The notes: generated by a model from the sequence alone, not told the origin. A DNA stretch of 49,891 nt from Candidatus Hodarchaeota archaeon (GCA_030589605.1 JAUUVJ010000001.1:1-49891), one strand, 5' to 3'. Shown: positions 1 through 8,641, numbered from the stretch's first letter. Numbers and translations are program-made.

Positions 1-50
1 AAGTAAATCTAATCTTCTCTAATACTATTATATTTCTAAAGCTATGTAAT

Positions 51-133
51 GAACTAGTTTAATAATCATAAAGCGAGATATAATAATATATAAAGGTTTA
101 TGACCTGTCAATTAAAGCTTTAATGACTAGTTC
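51..133. repeat. Inverted repeat enclosing a perfect palindrome in non-coding DNA
   Basis: The first 302 bases hold no gene. They contain an 8-bp inverted repeat (GAACTAGT at 51-58, ACTAGTTC at 126-133) and, inside it, a perfect 14-bp palindrome at 111-124 (ATTAAAGCTTTAAT). The site lies downstream of the stop of the minus-strand epimerase gene, so it could be a terminator-like structure or a binding site. AT-rich DNA produces such matches by chance. Confidence 0.3.
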
Positions 134-302
134 ACTAATGAAGCTTATTGACTTTAAAGCCTCAAGAATAGGAAAAATATAGTCTGATCTTCATTTCTAT
201 TACTTGTACATACTTATATTTTTTGGTACTTTCTTTTCTGATTTACCAAACAAAACATACAATTATAATCATTTTAGAATTAGTTTATTAAGATGTAGAT
301 TT

Positions 303-1283
303 TTATAATTCAGAATGTCTAAAATAGGATTGATACCACTTTAAATACTGCTCTAAACCCTTTTTTATCCCGATTTTAGGTTTGAATTTCAATAAGGATC
401 TAGCCTTAGAACAATCTGCATATGTTATTCTAACATCACCAGGTTGAGGTCCTATATATTCAATTTCCGCTTCCTTCCCAGTTATTTCTTCGAGTAATGA
501 TAAGAAATCCATAGTTTTAATTGGAGACCCATATCCTAAATTAAATATTTGAAATCCACCCTGATACTTGAATGCTCTACAAATTCCTTCTACGATGTCC
601 GAAATATAGGTGAAATCTCGTTTCATTTTACATGGGTTGTTATCGTATATTTTAATTATTCTTTTTTCCAAAACTTTCGTTGTGAATATATGAGGTGCCA
701 TATCTGGGCGACCACGAGGCCCATAAACGGTGAAAAATCTCAAACAATTAATATTTATATTGAAAAGGTGGTTGTATGTGTAACAAAGAGCTTCTCCAGC
801 CTGTTTTGTGGCAGCATAGATTGAAATAGGACAGGAAATTGAATCATTCTCCGAAAATGGGACTTTCCCTTGATTACCGTAAACAGAAGAGGAAGAAGCG
901 AATACAAAATTCGTGCATTTATTCCTTCGTACAGTTTCCAATAAGTTTAATGTACCCCCGACATTTGTTTCTTGATATAGAAAAGGATTTTTTAAACTAT
1001 ACCTCACGCCAGCTTGAGCTGCAAGATGAATAACTCCACTTATTGCGTATTTTTCAAATAAATAGGACAATTCATCAATATTTCTGATGTCAACTTCATG
1101 AAATTCAAAATTATCATAAGCTTTCAGCATTTTCAAGTTATTTCGTTTTAATTTGACATCATAATAATCATTAATATTATCAATACCGACAATTTGGGAT
1201 CCTTCTTGTAATAATTTTTCACAGGTATTTGATCCAATAAATCCAGCAACACCAGTAATCAGTATTTTTTCTGATTTAACCAA
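303..1283 (-). CDS. NAD-dependent UDP-glucuronate 4-epimerase-type sugar epimerase
   Basis: A 326-residue short-chain dehydrogenase/reductase of the extended epimerase class. The N-terminal Rossmann motif GVAGFIGS follows the first strand, and the segment IDNINDYYD just after it is characteristic of UDP-glucuronate epimerases. The catalytic part is intact: SSSSVYG supplies the Ser and YAATK the Tyr/Lys pair. The predicted reaction is interconversion of UDP-glucuronate and UDP-galacturonate in the cytoplasm. It is divergent from a UDP-glucose dehydrogenase, which would make its substrate. The start is TTG at 1283, because a stop codon lies immediately before it and no ATG follows before the Rossmann motif. 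Substrate is inferred from motif and neighbour; a GalE-like role cannot be excluded. Confidence 0.85.
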   Translation of the reverse strand: MVKSEKILITGVAGFIGSNTCEKLLQEGSQIVGIDNINDYYDVKLKRNNLKMLKAYDNFEFHEVDIRNIDELSYLFEKYAISGVIHLAAQAGVRYSLKNPFLYQETNVGGTLNLLETVRRNKCTNFVFASSSSVYGNQGKVPFSENDSISCPISIYAATKQAGEALCYTYNHLFNININCLRFFTVYGPRGRPDMAPHIFTTKVLEKRIIKIYDNNPCKMKRDFTYISDIVEGICRAFKYQGGFQIFNLGYGSPIKTMDFLSLLEEITGKEAEIEYIGPQPGDVRITYADCSKARSLLKFKPKIGIKKGLEQYLKWYQSYFRHSEL

Positions 1284-1575
1284 TTAAATTCACTTATTTT
1301 GAATACTATTTATTATTATTATAATTATTGTATTATAATCTTAAAACAGCTTTCTTTACTAGCTATTGACAAGACTTAATAATTTTAAGGATGAGAAAAC
1401 AAAATTTTAATATCTTTCTCCTCTTTTCTTCAGAAGATTATCTATTAAATTGAAAATATGATTTTTGTATGAATCAATTTGGATCTTTATTTCGCTAGGA
1501 TAATATTAATTAGAGATTTGTATTAAAAAGGTCTAATAATATAAAATATTTCAGTTCCAGAGAATATTCTTATAT

Positions 1576-1605
1576 AGTATGATTTAGTATGATCGAGTAT
1601 GATTA
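1576..1605 (+). promoter_or_regulatory. Three 10-bp-phased AGTATGAT direct repeats, candidate operator
   Basis: AGTATGAT occurs at 1576-1583, 1586-1593 and 1596-1603, with start-to-start spacing of exactly 10 bp, about one helical turn. The array is in the 358-bp divergent intergenic region (1284-1641), some 75 bp ahead of the UDP-glucose dehydrogenase start. Ribbon-helix-helix regulators commonly bind short direct or inverted repeats on one helical face, and a gene with such a domain lies two genes downstream at 3091. Binding is inferred. The rest of the intergenic region is AT-rich and shows nothing else clear. Confidence 0.45.
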
Positions 1606-1677
1606 GAATAAGATAAAAACTAAAAAAAATATTCCCTAAAAATGATCAGTTTTATGAAACAATATGTGGTGAGAGAT

Positions 1678-3027
1678 ATGAATAAAATAAGTGTAGCGAT
1701 TCACGGAACAGGATTTATTGGTCTAGTTAGTGGATGTTGTTTTGCAACCCGAGGAATTAAAGCAATCAACTCTACATTCAATAAGGGAAATTGTGAAAGA
1801 ATAAATAATGGTGAATCACCTTTTTTTGAGAATGGGTTAGACGAATTACTCAAAGAAGCAGTTTCTTCTGGTAATTTTAAATGTGTCGTAGGCCGTGATA
1901 AAGCTATTGAAGAATCAGATATCAGTATAATTGCTGTAGGTACTCCTATGCGCAAAGATAATAGTATTGATTTGTATTTTATAAAACAAACTGCCCGCCA
2001 AATTGGACATGCTTTGAAAAAAAAGGACGAGTATCATCTTATTGTTGTTCGTTCAACTGTAGTTCCAAGTACAACTCGGAACCTTGTTGGAAAACTTGTT
2101 GAAGAAGCATCAGGAAAAAAAATGGGGAAAGATTTTGGTCTTTGTATGCAACCAGAATTCCTAGCGGAGGGAAGATCAATAGAAGATACGTTCAAACCTG
2201 ATCGAATTATTATAGGTGAACTAGATCAAAAATCAGGTGATATTCTTCAATCTTTGTATGAACGATTTTATGGAAACTATTTAGAGAATTGTCCAATACT
2301 CCGAATGAATCTAGAAAGCGCTGAACTTGTAAAATATGGTAATAATTGTCTTCTTGCGACAAAAATTTCCTATGCGAATGAAATGGCTAGGATTGCTGAA
2401 TTAGTTGTTGGAGTTGACATTGTACAGGTTATGAAGGGTGTTGGTTTAGATTATCGTATTAACGAAGAATTTTTAGGTGCAGGTGTTGGATTTGGAGGAT
2501 CTTGTCTCCCAAAAGATGTAAATGCCATTACAGCCTTTGCAAAATCAAAAGGTTATAATCCTCGATTATTAACTTCTGTTTTGGATATAAACGCAGATCA
2601 AACAATTCACGTGGTTTCTCTGCTAAAAAAAGAATTACCTGACATTAAAGGCAAACGAATCGCATTACTTGGTTTAGCTTTTAAACCTGGGACTGATGAT
2701 ATGAGATTTGCTCCTTCTATACGGATAGCTCATCATTTAATTGATGAGGGAGCATCAGTAATAGGTTACGATCCTGTTGCAGAGATAGAAGCAGAAAAAA
2801 TCTTAGGAAATTCAATTGATTATGCTAGTGGAGTTGAAGAGGCCCTTTATGATGCAGATGCTGCTATTATTATTACAGAATGGGATGAAATATCAACGAT
2901 TAAAGTTGAAGACTTTAAAAAATATATGAAAACACCAATTATCATTGATGGTCGTCGTGTTTACAATCCTGAGGAGTATAACAATGATATAAGACTTGTT
3001 AGCTTTGGTAGAACAGAAATATCTTAA
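1678..3027 (+). CDS. ugd: UDP-glucose 6-dehydrogenase
   Basis: A 449-residue NAD-dependent nucleotide-sugar dehydrogenase that oxidises UDP-glucose twice to UDP-glucuronate. The N-terminal dinucleotide-binding motif is GTGFIG. The middle domain has AELVKYGNN, and the catalytic cysteine lies in GFGGSCLPKD (Cys codon at 2503). The C-terminal UDP-binding domain carries GLAFKPGTDDMRFAPS, typical of the UDP-glucose group rather than the UDP-ManNAc group. An upstream in-frame ATG exists at 1642, but the Rossmann strand starts directly after the ATG at 1678 and GGTGAG precedes it at 1668-1673, so 1678 is preferred. It is divergent from the UDP-glucuronate epimerase. A phased repeat lies just upstream. 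Confidence 0.92.
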   Translation: MNKISVAIHGTGFIGLVSGCCFATRGIKAINSTFNKGNCERINNGESPFFENGLDELLKEAVSSGNFKCVVGRDKAIEESDISIIAVGTPMRKDNSIDLYFIKQTARQIGHALKKKDEYHLIVVRSTVVPSTTRNLVGKLVEEASGKKMGKDFGLCMQPEFLAEGRSIEDTFKPDRIIIGELDQKSGDILQSLYERFYGNYLENCPILRMNLESAELVKYGNNCLLATKISYANEMARIAELVVGVDIVQVMKGVGLDYRINEEFLGAGVGFGGSCLPKDVNAITAFAKSKGYNPRLLTSVLDINADQTIHVVSLLKKELPDIKGKRIALLGLAFKPGTDDMRFAPSIRIAHHLIDEGASVIGYDPVAEIEAEKILGNSIDYASGVEEALYDADAAIIITEWDEISTIKVEDFKKYMKTPIIIDGRRVYNPEEYNNDIRLVSFGRTEIS

Positions 3028-3090
3028 ACTGTGTGTATTAATAATCTAAACTGAATATAATACTAGATCTCTTCATTTTGTGGTTTTTCT

Positions 3091-3936
3091 ATGACTCAGA
3101 AATCTCGAATTACTATTACAATTGATCCACACATATTAGAACTTGTTGATAATGAAATTGATGGAGTCGCAATTCGTTCTCGTAGTGAAGCGATAGAAAA
3201 GTTTGTAGGAAAATATCTGACGCAGCAAAAAACAGCTATTATTCTTGCAGGAGGAGATCCAAACTCTTTACGCACCTTGAAAACTGGAGATTTTAGACCA
3301 TTACTTCCTATCAATGACAACACTCTTATAGAATATATTATTGACAAAATTTTTTCTGCTGGCTTCCAAAAAATTATAATCATTGGCCAATCAAACTTAA
3401 TCAAAGCGATTTATTCTGTAATCGCACCAAATCACCAATTATTAGAAAAAATTGAGTTTATCGAAGAAACTAAGGCTCTTGGAACTGCTAAAACTCTTGA
3501 GTTGGCTCGAAATAGAATAAAAAATGATTTTCTCATGGTCCCTTGTGACACTTTCTTTGATTTCAACTTAATTGATCTATACAATTTTCATATTAAACAG
3601 GATGCTCTAGCTACCTTCGCAATATACAGTCGTACTTCATTTGATAGCAATTACAAGGGTGTTGTAGAATTAGATGGATTTCATATAATTTCTCATGAAG
3701 AGAAACCAAAGGAACCTAAAAGTCATTTAATCAAAACGATGATTAGCATATTTTCACCACAAATATTTGAATACATCCCCATGGGCCCAATGGAATGGAG
3801 AATTGAGATAGATTTAATAGCTAAATTAATTGATCAGAAAAAAGTTTTTGGTTATCCTATTGCTGGAGAATGGTTCAATGTACATTCTTTGGAAGACTTA
3901 GCATTACTAAAAGAATATTTGGGGTATCAGACATAG
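3091..3936 (+). CDS. Ribbon-helix-helix domain fused to a degenerate sugar nucleotidyltransferase domain
   Basis: 281 residues in two parts. Residues 4-45 look like a CopG/Arc-type ribbon-helix-helix: a basic beta strand (KSRITITIDP), then two helices joined around RSRSEAIEKF. Residues 48-281 are a GT-A-fold nucleotidyltransferase of the glucose-1-phosphate thymidylyltransferase/mannose-1-phosphate guanylyltransferase type, with IILAGG, a metal Asp region (VPCDTFFDF) and HEEKPKEP. Several key positions are altered: the usual GxGTRL is GGDPNSLR, the Lys of the PKP motif is Arg in FRPLLPI, and the late metal ligand is EWFNVHS with Asn in place of Asp. It may be a sugar-nucleotide-sensing DNA-binding protein rather than an enzyme. 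It lies 63 bp after ugd and is probably co-transcribed. Regulatory function is inferred. Confidence 0.8.
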   Translation: MTQKSRITITIDPHILELVDNEIDGVAIRSRSEAIEKFVGKYLTQQKTAIILAGGDPNSLRTLKTGDFRPLLPINDNTLIEYIIDKIFSAGFQKIIIIGQSNLIKAIYSVIAPNHQLLEKIEFIEETKALGTAKTLELARNRIKNDFLMVPCDTFFDFNLIDLYNFHIKQDALATFAIYSRTSFDSNYKGVVELDGFHIISHEEKPKEPKSHLIKTMISIFSPQIFEYIPMGPMEWRIEIDLIAKLIDQKKVFGYPIAGEWFNVHSLEDLALLKEYLGYQT

Positions 3937-3987
3937 TAAAAATCAATTAATTTTAGCGAAAATGTGATAGATGTGGTTATTAATATA

Positions 3988-4340
3988 GTTATTAATTTCA
4001 CCAACAACCTTGGATACTGAAGCAGAAAAAGTATTATTAAAAGATACTTTTGTACTTGAAGTAGGAAAAGAGTTTCCGTATGATTCAAGTTGTTCTTAAT
4101 ATGTCGGTATTGCTAAATTTTCACCAAAAGGGGTTCAACATCTTAAAGAAACACTAGAGGAAATGACTCATGAAGAAGGATTCTTAGATTGTTATTTCAC
4201 AGATATAATCCAACGTCTTATTTATAAAGGGTTCACAATAAGTACTCAGACGATTTCACCAGAACTCTGGGGTAGATATTGATTATTCAAGAGATTTATA
4301 TCGAACTAAAACCGAAGTGCTACCTTTAATCCTCTCTTAG
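3988..4340 (+). pseudogene. 3' remnant of a second nucleotidyltransferase gene
   Basis: This stretch aligns codon by codon with the last third of the intact nucleotidyltransferase at 14965-15858. Shared peptides include LDTEAEKV/LDSEAEKV, VGIAKFS, HLKETLEEM, TDIIQRLIYKG and the closing VLPLIL/VLPLLF. It carries an in-frame TAA at 4097-4099, where the paralogue has GAA. A one-base G insertion near 4270 (CTCTGGGG against CTTTGGG) shifts the frame before the TAG at 4338-4340. No 5' part is present. It is therefore a dead, truncated copy. It fills most of the gap between the fusion gene and the GT2 gene. Confidence 0.85.
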
Positions 4341-4456
4341 GTTGATTCGTCAATCTTATCAGTGTTTTCGAAATATATTTATCAGAATGAATATTATTGA
4401 ATCAAAAGATTGAAAGAAAAACAATTTCGTACACGAATACATTTAGGGATCTTAAA

Positions 4457-5146
4457 ATGGTCACGAAAGCATTAATCTTGCTCACATTCAATGAAATAAC
4501 TGGATCTAAAGCATTATTTTCGAAAATCCCATTTGATCTGTTTGATAATATAGTATTAGTTGATGGAGGCAGTACTGATGGAACAGTAGAATTTTGGCAG
4601 GAAAAGGGAATCAAAGTAATAAACCAAAGATCGAGAGGTCGAGGTACAGCTTTCATAATCGCCCAAAATAGATGTATGGAAGATATTCTACTCTTTTTTT
4701 CTCCAGATGGCAATGAAAACCCATTTGATATTCCAAGAATATTAAAGGAAGTAGAAACAAGAGGAGATTTAGTTATTGCATCTAGATTTGCTAAAGGCGC
4801 GAAGAGCTTGGATGCAGTAGGCCATCGACGATTCGGGAATCTATTATTTACCTTTATTGTTAATTTTCTATTTCGAGCAGGTGTGACTGACGCAGTAAAC
4901 GGATTTCGAGCGATATGGAAACATCAGATGGTTAAATTAAATCTACCTTTCTCTCGGTTCGAAATCGAATTTCAAATGACGATTCGTGCCTCAAAAATGG
5001 GATATCGAATAATTGAAATCCCCACCATTGAATTTGAGCGCATCGGAGGAGTTTCGAAGGCAGGATCACTTTCTGTAGGAATATCTTATCTCAAAGTTGC
5101 ATTAAAGGAACTTATTATTGGGAGAAGATTTTACAGGAACAATTGA
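4457..5146 (+). CDS. GT2-family glycosyltransferase, dolichyl/polyprenyl-phosphate sugar synthase type
   Basis: A 229-residue cytoplasmic GT-A glycosyltransferase. The nucleotide-binding start (LLTFNEITGS), LVDGGSTDGT, the DxD-like site in FFSPDGNENP and the acceptor-side motif ASRF are those of DPM1/ArnC-like enzymes that load a sugar onto a lipid phosphate. No C-terminal membrane segments are present. A TTG lies upstream at 4397, but the fold begins after the ATG at 4457, which follows AGGG at 4445-4448. Two small four-helix membrane proteins come next, an order recalling ArnC with ArnE/ArnF. The sugar donor is unknown. A second GT2 gene with the same architecture is at 19172. Confidence 0.8.
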   Translation: MVTKALILLTFNEITGSKALFSKIPFDLFDNIVLVDGGSTDGTVEFWQEKGIKVINQRSRGRGTAFIIAQNRCMEDILLFFSPDGNENPFDIPRILKEVETRGDLVIASRFAKGAKSLDAVGHRRFGNLLFTFIVNFLFRAGVTDAVNGFRAIWKHQMVKLNLPFSRFEIEFQMTIRASKMGYRIIEIPTIEFERIGGVSKAGSLSVGISYLKVALKELIIGRRFYRNN

Positions 5147-5210
5147 TATCTACGAGATAAAAAATGTCCATTAAGGTTTTATATCATTAATCACTTTTAC
5201 TTTCAAATCT

Positions 5211-5216
5211 GGTGAT
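5211..5216 (+). promoter_or_regulatory. Ribosome binding site fixing a TTG start
   Basis: GGTGAT lies six bases ahead of the TTG at 5223. That TTG is the only start codon placed before the first membrane helix of the following gene, so the site supports it. Confidence 0.45.
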
Positions 5217-5222
5217 AAAAAT

Positions 5223-5606
5223 TTGATTGATTTAGACGCAACAGGCTTTATTATTGCAATTCTTCTATTGGCTATTTTTCATGCCTTTGGAGAAGTCATG
5301 TATAAGAATGGTTTTATGTTGTTTATTAAGAGAAAGAGATCTGAAAAAGGAAATTTCAATTATTTCTATCCATTGATAATTCCTATATTGGTTATTTTAT
5401 TTTCAATAGCAATTTCTTTAGGAATAAAAGTCATTTACGGAATTATTTTAGGATCGAATGAGTTATCTATTACAGCTGGTTTGTTTTTAGGATCTATTTC
5501 AATATTCTCTGTGATTTTTGGTAAATTTTTTTTTCAAGAACAGCTATTACGGTCCCAAGTGTTTGGTATTTTACTAATTGCCCTAGGAATAATTCTCTTG
5601 GTGTAA
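5223..5606 (+). CDS. Small four-helix membrane protein, EmrE/ArnE-like (EamA half)
   Basis: 127 residues with four predicted membrane helices: about 8-28, 47-71, 80-105 and 110-127. The size and the C-terminal pattern (LSITAGLFLG, then a charged turn with FFQEQLL, then a last helix ending LGIILLV) match the small-multidrug-resistance/EamA half-transporter group, which includes the ArnE and ArnF flippase subunits. It sits three bases before a second protein of the same design, so the two may form a heterodimer. With the GT2 gene upstream, a role in flipping a lipid-phosphate sugar is plausible but inferred. The start is TTG. Confidence 0.65.
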   Translation: MIDLDATGFIIAILLLAIFHAFGEVMYKNGFMLFIKRKRSEKGNFNYFYPLIIPILVILFSIAISLGIKVIYGIILGSNELSITAGLFLGSISIFSVIFGKFFFQEQLLRSQVFGILLIALGIILLV

Positions 5607-5609
5607 AAA

Positions 5610-6050
5610 ATGGAAAAAGATAAAAAAGAATATATTCTAAACTTTTGGTTTCCGTTAATCCTCGCAATTCTAATCTATTGCATAGGAGACGTTCTGCTAA
5701 AAATAGGTAATGCTGAACTTGGATTTCAATTATCTGGGATCTTCGAAGAAGAATTTTGGGTTGCCCTTATTGCTAGCCTTCCTATAGTATCTTCTTTCAT
5801 CCTGGCAATGACTTCCAAACTTATAATGGGGTTGGTACTATCAAAAAATCCTTTGGGGATTACTGAAGGTATCTTTCTTGCATTAACAGCAGTTATCACA
5901 TTTTTCTTAGGTATTCTGATATTTGGAGAAAATTTAATGTCTATAGATTTAGTGGCAATAAGTCTTATTGCGATTGGAATACTCTTAGTTTATAATTTTG
6001 ATATTCAAAAAGAGGAAATTGAAATAACCGAAGTTGATGAATCAATCTAA
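5610..6050 (+). CDS. Small four-helix membrane protein, partner of the preceding gene
   Basis: 146 residues with four predicted helices (about 10-30, 47-74, 82-104 and 109-130) and an acidic cytoplasmic tail ending EITEVDESI. It resembles the preceding protein in its second half: GITEGIFLAL, FGENL, then IAIGILLVYNF. It begins three bases after the stop of its neighbour, which suggests translational coupling and a two-subunit SMR/ArnE-F-like transporter. The substrate is not identifiable. The next reading frame overlaps its last codons. Confidence 0.65.
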   Translation: MEKDKKEYILNFWFPLILAILIYCIGDVLLKIGNAELGFQLSGIFEEEFWVALIASLPIVSSFILAMTSKLIMGLVLSKNPLGITEGIFLALTAVITFFLGILIFGENLMSIDLVAISLIAIGILLVYNFDIQKEEIEITEVDESI

Positions 6051-6384
6051 TCAACATTCCAATGAAGATAAAATTGTTATTACAATGAATATTGGAATAT
6101 CTCAATGGAGCAAACCTGGCGATATTGAACTACCTAAAGAGAATCAGTTGTATCAAATCCAGCTTGAAGTTGATCACTACCATTCTAACATATTTATCTA
6201 TGAGGAGATGGTCTACTCATTATCGTGTCACATAATAAATCCTTCTTTTGAAACCGAGGAAAATTCTAGAAATTGGGATAAGGAATGGTTTATGTCGATT
6301 TCGAAATATATGAAAAAAAAAGTACCAAGTAAAATAGAAGCAATTTTTAATTTTTATCATCCTTCTAAGTATAGATATGATTAA
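6037..6384 (+). CDS. Small soluble protein of unknown function
   Basis: 115 residues, not recognised. There is no signal peptide, membrane helix or metal motif. The composition is acidic at the start and aromatic and basic at the end (YHPSKYRYD). The ATG at 6037 lies inside the last codons of the preceding membrane-protein gene, overlapping by 14 bases, a typical sign of coupled translation. The pattern of alternating hydrophobic residues (YQIQLEV, SNIFIYEE, YSLSCHIIN) suggests a small beta-rich domain. The operon position argues it is real. A role with the transporter pair is only a guess. Confidence 0.5.
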   Translation: MNQSNQHSNEDKIVITMNIGISQWSKPGDIELPKENQLYQIQLEVDHYHSNIFIYEEMVYSLSCHIINPSFETEENSRNWDKEWFMSISKYMKKKVPSKIEAIFNFYHPSKYRYD

Positions 6385-6608
6385 AACTTCTTCATGATTC
6401 TTTATTCTAAAATTGTATTAAATAAAACTCCATTTTTTCATGAAGAATTTGTTTTAGTGATTTATTTGCTAGAATTTGAATAGCATTGTTACTTACTTTC
6501 CTTAAGAATTATATAGTCCCCTCAATCACTCCTTCTTATTTAATACAAGATTTATATTTCAAATATCATAGCTCGTACTATTGAATTACAAAGTGGATGA
6601 GAATAAAA

Positions 6609-7664
6609 ATGGATAAGGTAGCTCTCATTACAGGAATAACAGGACAGGATGGTTCATATTTAGCTGAATTCTTATTAAATGAAGGTTATACTGTTCATGG
6701 AATAATAAGACGAACAAGTACCTTTAACACGCAACGTATAAGCCATATTTTTGAAGAACCATTTAAAAAAGACAAACAATTATTTTTACATTATGGAGAT
6801 TTAACTGATTCAAATTCATTGTCTTCTATTCTAACCAACGTAAACCCTGATGAAGTTTACCATCTCGCGGCACAAAGCCATGTAAAAGTTTCTTTTTAAC
6901 TTCCAAAGTATACTGGCGAAGCTACAGGCATATCAACGACAAGTTTGTTAGAAACACTTCGAAAATTAGATTCTGATTGTAAATTTTATCAGGCTTCCTC
7001 ATCTGAAATGTTTGGCTCATCTCCACCCCCTCAAAATGAAAAAACACCTTTTTATCCTCGTAGTCCTTATGCAATAGCCAAACTTTATGCATTCTGGATG
7101 GCAGTTAACTATCGAGAGGCATATAATCTTTTCATCTGTAATGGAATTTTATTTAATCATGAATCTCCTCGTCGGGGTAAAACATTTGTTACCAGGAAAA
7201 TTACTCAAGGTTTAGCCAAGATTAAAGCTGAAAAACAAAAATATATTTATCTAGGTAATTTAAAAGCGAAACGAGATTGGGGTTATGCACCTGAATATGT
7301 GAAATTAATGTGGAAGATATTGCAACAAAATGATCCTGATGATTTTGTTATCGGAACGGGAGAAACCCATAGTATAAAGGAATTTCTAGAGGAAACTTTC
7401 AACTACTTGGATATGGATTGGAATAAGTATGTAAAAATCGATCCCAGATACTTTAGACCAACTGACGTCGAAATCCTAAGAGCTGATACATCTAAGTCAG
7501 AAAAAATTCTGGATTGGCAACCGAAAGTTAAGTTTTCAGAACTAGCTCGCATTATGGTTGATTATGATATGCTTTCATTTGGTTTAAATCCTCCAGGTGA
7601 AGGAATTTCATTCTTAGAAAAAAATGGATTGCTTTGGACAGATAGCATTGAAACATTAGGCTAA
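6609..7664 (+). pseudogene. gmd: GDP-mannose 4,6-dehydratase gene with an in-frame TAA
   Basis: Read through the stop, this is a full-length (about 351-residue) GDP-mannose 4,6-dehydratase. It has GITGQDGSYL at the start, RRTSTFNTQR, the AAQSHVKVSF segment, the catalytic SSSEMFG and YAIAK, and FNHESPRRG. A single TAA at 6897-6899 replaces the Glu codon expected after KVSF. The same frame continues at once (LPKYTGEA) with no other damage to the C-terminus. Without suppression the product would be about 96 residues. A TTG at 6945 could give a 239-residue fragment lacking the cofactor domain. The reaction would convert GDP-mannose to GDP-4-keto-6-deoxymannose, the substrate of the next two genes. 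This is a recent nonsense mutation or a base error. Confidence 0.88.
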
Positions 7665-7676
7665 GGAAGTTGTTCA

Positions 7677-8606
7677 ATGGAGATTTCGAAGGATTGGCAA
7701 GTATATATAACAGGACATTCAAGTATGGTTGGAAAAAATCTTATTCCATTATTAGAGTCTCTTAACTATTCCAATATTCTTGTTCAATCATCAAAGAGTC
7801 TAGATCTCAGAAATCAAAACAAAGTAAATGATTTTTTTAAGAAAAATACTCCAGAAATTGTTATACATTTAGCAGCACGGGTTGGAGGTATTTTGGCAAA
7901 TATCAAAAGACCTTCTTCCTTTATATATGATAATCTAATGATGCAAACGAATATAATCCATTCAGCACATAAACATGGATGTAAGAAGTTAATTTTTCTT
8001 GGAAGCTCTTGCATATATCCAAAAGACTCTCCTCAACCAATGCGTGAAGAATATTTTTTATCTGGGAAACTAGAACCAACTAATCAAGCCTATGCGATTG
8101 CCAAAATAGCTGGTATCCAGATGTGTTATTCCTACCGAGCTCAATATGGAGACAATTTCATCTCACCTATACCGAGTAATCTTTATGGATATGGTGATCA
8201 TTATGATGATGAAAATTCTCATGTTCTAGCGGCATTAATTAGTAAGTTTCACAAGGCAAAAGTTGAAGAAAGAGATTTTGTTACAATTTGGGGTTCAGGA
8301 TCACCTCGAAGAGAATTTTTATTTGTAACTGATTTATGCGAAGCAATTATATTCCTTTTAGAGAAATATAACAGTAGTGAGATTATCAATGTTGGTTCTG
8401 GAGTTGATATCAAGATTAAAGAACTTGCTTCAATAATCAGTAAGACTGTTGGGTTTTCTGGTGAACTTAAATTTGATACTAGCAAACCTGATGGAATGAT
8501 GAGGAAATTACTTGATGTTTCAAAAATTAAAAATTTAGGATGGAAAGCAAAAACCCCACTAGTAGATGGAATTGAAAGATCATACAATGAGTTTCTAAGA
8601 CGTTAG
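7677..8606 (+). CDS. GDP-L-fucose synthase / ColC-type epimerase-reductase
   Basis: A 309-residue bifunctional GDP-4-keto-6-deoxysugar 3,5-(or 5-)epimerase/4-reductase. The N-terminal NADP site is GHSSMVGKNL. LAARVGGI follows, then the catalytic SSCIYP, YAIAK, and PSNLYGYGDHYD with the conserved acid/base His region. It lies 12 bases after the gmd reading frame, behind an AAGGAAG ribosome site. With a ColD-like 3-dehydrase directly downstream, the enzyme may act as ColC (GDP-colitose formation) rather than as GDP-fucose synthase. The two are homologous and cannot be separated by eye. Confidence 0.85.
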   Translation: MEISKDWQVYITGHSSMVGKNLIPLLESLNYSNILVQSSKSLDLRNQNKVNDFFKKNTPEIVIHLAARVGGILANIKRPSSFIYDNLMMQTNIIHSAHKHGCKKLIFLGSSCIYPKDSPQPMREEYFLSGKLEPTNQAYAIAKIAGIQMCYSYRAQYGDNFISPIPSNLYGYGDHYDDENSHVLAALISKFHKAKVEERDFVTIWGSGSPRREFLFVTDLCEAIIFLLEKYNSSEIINVGSGVDIKIKELASIISKTVGFSGELKFDTSKPDGMMRKLLDVSKIKNLGWKAKTPLVDGIERSYNEFLRR

Positions 8607-8641
8607 TAGCGAATAAGCGAATTGAGAAGGTAAATTAAACG

